This document shows positions 13,798 through 19,454 of a stretch of 19,454 nt of DNA, in pieces; position 1 is the stretch's first letter; each line of letters opens with the position of its first letter. This DNA is from Gammaproteobacteria bacterium (GTDB lineage: Bacteria > Pseudomonadota > Gammaproteobacteria > SZUA-229). A program made the translations under genes and the position numbers. Location: contig JAOUPA010000019.1 in assembly GCA_029880105.1 (NCBI GenBank), positions 1-19,454 of the forward strand, given 5' to 3'. The notes beneath the pieces are model-generated. The model made no database searches and was not told where the DNA came from. It was given only the letters and a program-made list of their open reading frames with translations.

Positions 13798-16700
13798 ATG
13801 CATAATTTAATAACGGAAAATAGAAGGGAAGTGTCTAGAGTGTTGAGATCAATTGCCCATAACCAAACATCACAATCAGGAAAATTCAGACTTTCTGGAC
13901 TCAAGACTGCGCTTCTATTAACTGTTTTAACTGCGACATCATCAGCCGTGGCGGCACCGCAGGGTGGTGAGATTGTTGCTGGTCAGGGTAGTATCACTGC
14001 CCCATCTTCGTCAATGACACAAATTCAGCAGCTCAGCAATAATATGGTTGTTGACTGGAGCAGCTTTGATGTTGCTGTAAATGAGCGGGTCCAGTTTACC
14101 CAGCCTTCGTCTACATCGGCTGCCCTTAACCGAATTAATGGTACAACACCGTCACAAATTTTCGGTTCTATTGATGCCAATGGTCTCATTTTTTTAATGA
14201 ACCAGAACGGCGTTATTTTTGGAGAGAGCGCACGAATTAATGTAGGTGGCCTCGTTGTAACTGACCTTGATGTGAATAGTGATCGATTTATGTCGGGTGA
14301 TTACCAGCTTGAGTCGCTGGGCATGCTCAATGGCTCAATTGTCAATCGAGGTATTATCTCGGCTTCCACAGGCGGGGTCTCACTGGTAAGTGATACAGGC
14401 GTTATTAATGAAGGCCAGATTCTGGCTACTGCGGGCAACATTAACCTGGCAGTAGCGAACACTGCAACGCTCGATTTTGATGGTGATGGACTTCTGCAGT
14501 TCAATGTTAGTGGCGATGTTATTGAAAATGCACAGTCACTGGATGCGGCAATTTCAAATAGTGGTGAAATTATGGCTACAGGAGGCGATGTCTTAATTAG
14601 TGGCCAGGTTGCCCGTGGTGTATTTACTAATGTTGTAAACAATTCTGGCGTTATTAAAGCAACACGCGTGCTCAATGAAGGTGGTGTTGTCATGCTTACC
14701 GGTTCTGCCAGTAATATTAATAATAGTGGCACACTGGATGTTTCTGGTAATGAAGCAGGTGATGTCATCGTTAATGCAGAAAATATCACGCATACAGGCC
14801 TGATAGATGCGTCTGCCAATAATGGTAATGCTGGCAATATTACGCTCCAGTCTTCAGCGGATACTTTTTTGCAGGGGCAGTCAGTAATTGCTGCACAGGC
14901 TGATAACGGCACTGGCGGTACAGTTAATGTGTTAGGTAACCGTGTCGGTTTGTTTGATCAGTCATCTATAAATGTCTCAGGTGTCACTGGTGGTGGCGTG
15001 GTCTTAATTGGTGGTGATTATCAGGGTTCAAACACGGCTATCCAGAATGCATCACAAACCTATGTGGCCACAGATGTATCTATCTCTGCTGATGCTATTG
15101 ATGAAGGCAATGGTGGCAAGGTTATCGTCTGGGCTGATAATACTACCCAGTATTACGGTGATATTTCAGCACAGGGTGGATCGCTTTCAGGCAATGGCGG
15201 TTTTGTCGAAGTCTCAGGTAAGGGCTGGCTGGATTTTTCCGGTTATGTTGATACCAGTGCAATCAATGGTGAATTCGGCACGCTGTTACTGGATCCAAAA
15301 AATATCATTATCGAAAATGCAGGTGCAGGTGTTGCGACTGCGACGGTGAGCTTCGCTGATGCTGCCGATCCTGGTCCAGACAGCCGTTTTGATGGTGATT
15401 CACTGGCTGCACTCGATTCAAATATTCTGTTGCAGGCGAGCAACGACATCACTATTAATGAAGCGATCCCGGCAACTGCCACCACCGGAAAAATGCTTAC
15501 CATGCAGGCGGGCCGCAGCATCCTGATTAATGCTAACCTGACAACGAATAATGCTGATATAACACTGATAGCAAACGAGACGGCAGCCAATGGTGTAGTG
15601 GATGCTGATCGTGATCTGGGCGATGCTGTTATTACTATGGCCGATGGTACGACCATTGATGCTGGCTCAGGCAATATCAGTATTACATTAAGCACGGGTG
15701 CGGGCTTAACAAATAGTAGTAGTGGTGACATCACATTAGAAACATTAACAACAACCGGTGATGTTACGGTTGCCAACAATGGCACAACCGCTGGCAGCGA
15801 TGTTCTCCAGGACCAGAACTCGACTACAGTCGGTGGTATTACTGCCAATAACATAACACTGAGTTCTGCAAATGGCGGTATTGGTACTACCGGTGCGATA
15901 AATACAACTACTACGACGAGTCTCTCACTGACCACTGGAGGTGTGGGTTCCACAGGTAATATCAGTATTGCTGAGACAGTTGCTGGCCTGATTTCTAAAT
16001 TATCAATAACGACTGACGCATCGGTTCAGAGTATCGATTTAACAGCAGCAAGCTGGACTGTTGATGCACCTCTGGATCTCGGTGTTGATACTCTGGCGCT
16101 TAGGGCATCTGATGCATCTGGTGATATTGCCGGGAATGACACTGCTTCTAATATTCTTGCTGCCTCTGCAATAACCCTGGAAAATCAAACGATTGCTGGT
16201 GCAGCTGATATTGGCTATGTTGGCAATACTGCGCATATTGTTTATATCAGTACGCCAGATCTTACTGGTATAACAGGCGGCGCGTTTAACATTAACAACG
16301 CCGTTGAGTTTTCTGATCTTACGCTCGAGCTTGATCCAAGTACTGCGAACAATGTTTATGCAATAGCCGCTGGTGGCAATCAGACTGTCACCATAGCAGA
16401 TGTTAATAATGTTGGTATCCAGTTTGCGTTTGCTGATACATCACCAAGTGATGTCAATATTACGCTTCATAATACTGCTCCTGGTTCCGGCGCAACTCAT
16501 GCTGATATTGAGATCAGGGATGGCGATATTAATGCCGGCGCTGGAACGGTTTCGTTGATTTCTGACTCTCAGGATATTATTCAGCAGTCTTCTGGATCGG
16601 TTATTACGGCGGGCTCCCTGCTGTTGAGCGCAGCCAGGCATATTACGGTTGATGCAGTTGTGTCTTCCATTGCTGCTGTATCCAGTGGTGCAGGTGATAT

Positions 16701-19454
16701 TGATATAGGTAATACTGGTGCGCTTAATGTTACTGCGGTTGGTCCAGATGCACTGGGTAATACTGTGACAGGTATCTCAACAGGCAATGGCACAATTACC
16801 ATTGCCTCAACTGGAACCATTACTGTATCGGAAGATATAAGCAATACAGGTAATAACGATATCTCGATTACCTCATCTGCCGGTGACATAGAGGGTGTAG
16901 CAGGTGTCAATGGTGTAATCAGTACAACGGATCCTGCTGCGACTATTCTCCTTGATGCGTTTGGTGGCATTGGTCTTCTCAACCCGATCAAGACGTCTGC
17001 CACAATTCTGGATCTGACAACAAACGGCACAACCACACTGGGTGATATCGCCATCGAGAATGCGATAGCGTTAGATATTGGTAATGTGGCTCTGTCAGTT
17101 AATGGTTCGGGGCATATATTTGATATCAGTGCCAGCAGTATTACCGTTGGTACTAATAGTGATCTGGGATCTAACACCGTATTTTTGCGTTCGACAGTGG
17201 GTAATATCGATGATGGATCTGCTGGGGCTGCTGGAAATACGCTAACGGCTTCTGCATTAGGGCTTGAGTCGGCCGGTTTTATTGATGTATCAACTGTTGC
17301 ATCAAATGTCGAGGCCATCGCCAATGGTACGATAAGAATTGACAGTAGCTATTCGGCGGGTGATTTCACTATAGGTGGTGTTGATGCTGCGTTTTCTGGT
17401 GTGAATACGCTCGCAAATCAGGCTATTACCATAACTTCGGCTGACGCTAATCTAGTTATCAGCGAAGCAATTAATGCAGGTTCAGGTGCTATCAGTTTAA
17501 CAACCACCGATTCTGGTGCAGCTAATTACAATATTGGTGGTGCTGCAACGGTCACTGCGGGTGGTGGTTTAACGGCCAATGCGGATGGCAGTATTAACTT
17601 ACTCACCGATCTGCAATCAACAGGGGGCTTAACGCTTACTACAGCAGGTGATAATGCCGCGGGCAATATCACTATTGTTGATGTAGGTGATATAGATACC
17701 GGTAGCGTATCAATTACAACCAATGGTGCCAATGCGACTGCTCGCACCGTAGATCTGACTGCGTTATCATGGGAGATCAATGGCGCATTTGCGGTTGCCG
17801 GTATCGTCACGAATATCGACCTTAACCTGACCGCAACTGAAACACTTGCAGATCCAACGACCAAGCCGCACGGTATCTTCAATGCCACCGGCGGTGGTGC
17901 AGATACGATCAGCGCAACAGGTGTGCTTACCCTGACTTCAGCGACGGGTATTGGTACCTCGTTAGCAGGCGCTACAGCCGTATCGGATATTCTGGTGAGT
18001 TCTGCCGGTCTTGCATTAGCTACGACAGGCGCTGCGGCTGCGGGTGATATTCATGTTGATGCAACAGGCACAGCTTTGAGCTTGAGCAGTGTTAGTACAG
18101 ATGCATCAGGGCAAACAATTTCGATTACCGGTGATTCAATTGATTTGGCAGGCAGCTTTGGCGATGCCAACGATACTATTAACCTGACCGCTGCAACGGG
18201 CAATATCTTTACCAGTGCAGGTACTGTAACGGCGAATAGCCTGACATTAAACGCAGCGGGTGGAATCGGTATCGGTGGCCTTGGACTGGTAAATACCGCA
18301 GCTAACTCGCTTGATCTTACCAGTGCAGGTACCGCTGGTGCTGGTGCCATTACGTTAACTAATGGCGGCGCTGCAATAATCGTCAATGCATCGACCGCGG
18401 CTGCTTCTGCCGAGGTGGTTACATTAACTGCAGATTCTTTTGAGTTGGCCTCGAGCTTTGGTGATGCAAACGATACCATCAGTTTAACGGCGACAACTGG
18501 TGATATTTTTACCAGCTCCGGAACGGTTACCGCTAGCAGCCTGATACTGGATGCGGCAGGTGGCATAGGTATTGGTGGTGCGGTTAATACCGCCGCCGGC
18601 TCACTTTCCCTGACAACAGCGGGTAACGATGCGGCTGGAAATATCACCATTGTTGACTCGGGTGATCTCAGCACGGCGAGTGTTAGTGTAGTGACCAATG
18701 GTACAAACACAGCCACAAGAACAGTGGATCTGACAGCGCAGTCATGGCAGATCAGCGGTGCCTTTGCCGTAACAGGAACTGCAACCAATATTGATCTTAA
18801 ACTGACAGCCACAGAGTTGAGTGCCGCAGTTCCACCACATGGTATCTATAATGCGGGTGGCGCAGATTCTATTAGTGCAACCGGCACGATTACATTAACT
18901 TCTGCTACAGGTATTGGATCGCTTGGCTCGCCGATCAAGCTGACCGCTGGCGGAATAGCGCTTGCAACAAGCGGGGTTGGCGTTGACGGTAATATTTATG
19001 TTGATGCAACAGGTTCAACGTTAAGCCTGGGTGCTGTCAGTACAGATGCTAGTGCACAGACCGTTGACCTGACTGCAGACGAATGGGTGCTCGCAGGTGC
19101 TATTGGTAATGCGACTGATTCACTAACGCTGACGGCGTCTGTTGGCAATATCTACAGTACGAGCGGCACAGTAACGGCCAATGTATTGACGCTCAATGCC
19201 GCTGGTGGCATTGGTATCGGTGGCCTTAATCGAGTTGATACCGCGGCAAACAATCTGATACTCATCACAAATGGTGTCGATACTGCCGGTAATATTATCG
19301 TCGTTGATGCAGGTGATCTCAGCACATCTAATGTGAGCGTGACTGCCAACGGCGCTAATGCAGGTACCCGTGTTGTTGATCTGATAGCCAAATCATGGCA
19401 AGTCGACTCATTCTTTGGTGTAACCAGCCTGGGTACCATTGATCTCAGTCTTAT
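13798..19454 (+). CDS. filamentous haemagglutinin-like TpsA exoprotein (3' end beyond window)
   Basis: The frame from ATG 13798 is open to the window edge: 1,885 codons, no stop, no cysteine codon found. A basic N-region of about 36 residues is followed by a hydrophobic stretch TALLLTVLTATSSAVA (37-52) and a likely cut near A52/A53. The TPS secretion domain follows (about 54-300): VVDWSSFDVAVNERVQFTQP, ALNRINGTTPSQIFGSIDA, and FLMNQNGVIFG, where N135-G138 reads NQNG instead of the usual NPNG. VEVSGKGWLDFSG and GTLLLDPKNI (about 494-503) are family landmarks after it. The rest is Gly/Ala/Thr/Asn/Asp-rich beta-helix-like passenger; from residue about 1277 it contains large repeats. The protein should cross the inner membrane by Sec and the outer membrane through the TpsB encoded upstream, acting as a surface or released adhesin. 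Ligand and C-terminus are unknown. There is no ESPR-type extended signal. Confidence 0.95.
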   Translation, partial: MHNLITENRREVSRVLRSIAHNQTSQSGKFRLSGLKTALLLTVLTATSSAVAAPQGGEIVAGQGSITAPSSSMTQIQQLSNNMVVDWSSFDVAVNERVQFTQPSSTSAALNRINGTTPSQIFGSIDANGLIFLMNQNGVIFGESARINVGGLVVTDLDVNSDRFMSGDYQLESLGMLNGSIVNRGIISASTGGVSLVSDTGVINEGQILATAGNINLAVANTATLDFDGDGLLQFNVSGDVIENAQSLDAAISNSGEIMATGGDVLISGQVARGVFTNVVNNSGVIKATRVLNEGGVVMLTGSASNINNSGTLDVSGNEAGDVIVNAENITHTGLIDASANNGNAGNITLQSSADTFLQGQSVIAAQADNGTGGTVNVLGNRVGLFDQSSINVSGVTGGGVVLIGGDYQGSNTAIQNASQTYVATDVSISADAIDEGNGGKVIVWADNTTQYYGDISAQGGSLSGNGGFVEVSGKGWLDFSGYVDTSAINGEFGTLLLDPKNIIIENAGAGVATATVSFADAADPGPDSRFDGDSLAALDSNILLQASNDITINEAIPATATTGKMLTMQAGRSILINANLTTNNADITLIANETAANGVVDADRDLGDAVITMADGTTIDAGSGNISITLSTGAGLTNSSSGDITLETLTTTGDVTVANNGTTAGSDVLQDQNSTTVGGITANNITLSSANGGIGTTGAINTTTTTSLSLTTGGVGSTGNISIAETVAGLISKLSITTDASVQSIDLTAASWTVDAPLDLGVDTLALRASDASGDIAGNDTASNILAASAITLENQTIAGAADIGYVGNTAHIVYISTPDLTGITGGAFNINNAVEFSDLTLELDPSTANNVYAIAAGGNQTVTIADVNNVGIQFAFADTSPSDVNITLHNTAPGSGATHADIEIRDGDINAGAGTVSLISDSQDIIQQSSGSVITAGSLLLSAARHITVDAVVSSIAAVSSGAGDIDIGNTGALNVTAVGPDALGNTVTGISTGNGTITIASTGTITVSEDISNTGNNDISITSSAGDIEGVAGVNGVISTTDPAATILLDAFGGIGLLNPIKTSATILDLTTNGTTTLGDIAIENAIALDIGNVALSVNGSGHIFDISASSITVGTNSDLGSNTVFLRSTVGNIDDGSAGAAGNTLTASALGLESAGFIDVSTVASNVEAIANGTIRIDSSYSAGDFTIGGVDAAFSGVNTLANQAITITSADANLVISEAINAGSGAISLTTTDSGAANYNIGGAATVTAGGGLTANADGSINLLTDLQSTGGLTLTTAGDNAAGNITIVDVGDIDTGSVSITTNGANATARTVDLTALSWEINGAFAVAGIVTNIDLNLTATETLADPTTKPHGIFNATGGGADTISATGVLTLTSATGIGTSLAGATAVSDILVSSAGLALATTGAAAAGDIHVDATGTALSLSSVSTDASGQTISITGDSIDLAGSFGDANDTINLTAATGNIFTSAGTVTANSLTLNAAGGIGIGGLGLVNTAANSLDLTSAGTAGAGAITLTNGGAAIIVNASTAAASAEVVTLTADSFELASSFGDANDTISLTATTGDIFTSSGTVTASSLILDAAGGIGIGGAVNTAAGSLSLTTAGNDAAGNITIVDSGDLSTASVSVVTNGTNTATRTVDLTAQSWQISGAFAVTGTATNIDLKLTATELSAAVPPHGIYNAGGADSISATGTITLTSATGIGSLGSPIKLTAGGIALATSGVGVDGNIYVDATGSTLSLGAVSTDASAQTVDLTADEWVLAGAIGNATDSLTLTASVGNIYSTSGTVTANVLTLNAAGGIGIGGLNRVDTAANNLILITNGVDTAGNIIVVDAGDLSTSNVSVTANGANAGTRVVDLIAKSWQVDSFFGVTSLGTIDLSL
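15835..16050 (+). repeat. diverged B-end/A-start repeat copy in tpsA
   Basis: ITANNITLSSANGGIGTTGA (from 15838) followed by SLSLTTGGVGSTGNISI (from 15919) and SIDLTAASWTVDA (from 16030) matches, in the same order, the later TVTANSLTLNAAGGIGIGG, SLSLTTAGNDAAGNITI and TVDLTAQSWQISGA. It is an older or decayed copy of the module junction seen at 17.6-19.4 kb. Recognised by eye at protein level only. Confidence 0.55.
17626..18006 (+). repeat. tpsA passenger repeat, module A copy 1
   Basis: Encodes LTLTTAGDNAAGNITIVD, then RTVDLTALSWEINGAFAV, TNIDLNLTATE, PHGIFNA and DTISATGVLTLTSATGIGT. It aligns with module A copy 2 starting 975 nt later and copy 3 starting 1,626 nt later. The order of sub-motifs is identical; small indels are present. 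Confidence 0.8.
18007..18306 (+). repeat. tpsA passenger repeat, module B copy 1
   Basis: A 300-nt (100-residue) unit: GLALATTG, HVDATGTALSLSSVSTDA, SFGDANDTINLTAATGNIFT, then GTVTANSLTLNAAGGIGIGG. It is directly followed by a second B copy, so B is tandemly duplicated here. Confidence 0.8.
18307..18600 (+). repeat. tpsA passenger repeat, module B copy 2
   Basis: A 294-nt unit. SSFGDANDTISLTATTGDIF and GTVTASSLILDAAGGIGIGG match copy 1 exactly 300 nt downstream; the first third is more diverged (SLDLTSAGTAGAGAITLTNG). Silent and replacement differences are numerous at DNA level, so it is not a very recent duplication. Confidence 0.8.
18601..18951 (+). repeat. tpsA passenger repeat, module A copy 2
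   Basis: Encodes SLSLTTAGNDAAGNITIVD, RTVDLTAQSWQISGAFAV, TNIDLKLTATE, PHGIYNA and DSISATGTITLTSATGIGS, in the same order as copy 1 but 30 nt shorter overall. Confidence 0.8.
18952..19251 (+). repeat. tpsA passenger repeat, module B copy 3
   Basis: A 300-nt unit: GIALATSG, YVDATGSTLSLGAVSTDA, VDLTADEWVLAGAIGNATDS, GTVTANVLTLNAAGGIGIGG. It sits between A copies 2 and 3. Confidence 0.8.
19252..19454 (+). repeat. tpsA passenger repeat, module A copy 3 (cut by window edge)
   Basis: NLILITNGVDTAGNIIVVD, DAGDLSTSNVSVTANGANAG and RVVDLIAKSWQVD align with the first half of A copies 1 and 2. It starts 651 nt after copy 2, giving an A-B period of about 217 residues. The array probably continues past the window. 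Confidence 0.75.

Noticed and set aside
14301..19439. Long minus-strand ORFs opposite tpsA (14301-14912, 15243-15953, 16581-17324, 17526-17888, 18051-18812, 19152-19439)
   Set aside because: They are rich in Ala, Val, Pro, Ser and Ile with no domain features. They arise because the Gly/Ala/Thr/Asn codons of tpsA rarely give stops on the other strand. The plus frame is continuous and has clear TPS-domain similarity.
1..19454. CRISPR arrays, insertion sequences, integrases, rRNA, phage genes
   Set aside because: I looked for short regularly spaced repeats, terminal inverted repeats, and transposase or integrase motifs and found none. The tRNA-Arg 3' end is not seen duplicated elsewhere, so I have no evidence for an att site even though the tpsBA locus follows the tRNA.

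Overview
This window is chromosomal DNA from a gammaproteobacterium. The evidence is the conserved block recA-recX-alaS-lysC-csrA-tRNA-Ser(GCU)-tRNA-Arg(ACG), the cinA/pncC gene just before it, a YfbR-type deoxynucleotidase and a YaiL-type (DUF2058) protein. The genus cannot be fixed from sequence alone. Base composition is moderate, with AT-rich intergenic stretches.

Left part (1-4957). The 3' end of a yfbR-like gene (+) converges on a minus-strand group. Read in its own direction, that group is a small FHA-domain gene, then recQ, then yaiL; FHA and recQ are 26 nt apart and probably co-transcribed. On the plus strand follow pncC (nicotinamide-nucleotide amidase) and thpR (2',3'-cyclic phosphodiesterase), abutting stop to start. 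thpR converges with, and overlaps by 15 nt, a minus-strand gene for a small protein that looks like a degenerate response-regulator receiver domain.

Central part (5176-11521). This is the conserved housekeeping block: recA and its modulator recX, alaS, lysC with its own sigma70-like promoter, and csrA. Two tRNA genes follow and end at a strong intrinsic terminator. I see no canonical LexA box (CTGT-N8-ACAG) in front of recA.

Right part (11522-19454). After a 297-nt AT-rich gap holding a 29-nt inverted repeat comes a two-partner secretion (type Vb) locus. tpsB encodes an FhaC/ShlB-type outer-membrane transporter with an apparent helical insertion in its first POTRA domain. Seventeen nt later begins tpsA, a filamentous-haemagglutinin-like exoprotein gene that stays open to the window edge (at least 1,885 codons, no cysteine seen). 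Its product has a signal peptide, a TPS secretion domain and a long Gly/Ala/Thr/Asn-rich passenger. From about 17.6 kb the passenger is a mosaic of two repeat modules (A and B) in the order A-B-B-A-B-A, with diverged relatives further upstream. The long minus-strand ORFs opposite tpsA are composition shadows, not genes.

The most interesting parts are the tpsBA locus with its modular passenger and the TpsB insertion. Next come the degenerate receiver beside recA, the FHA-recQ pair, and several unexplained palindromes in front of tpsB, recA and csrA.
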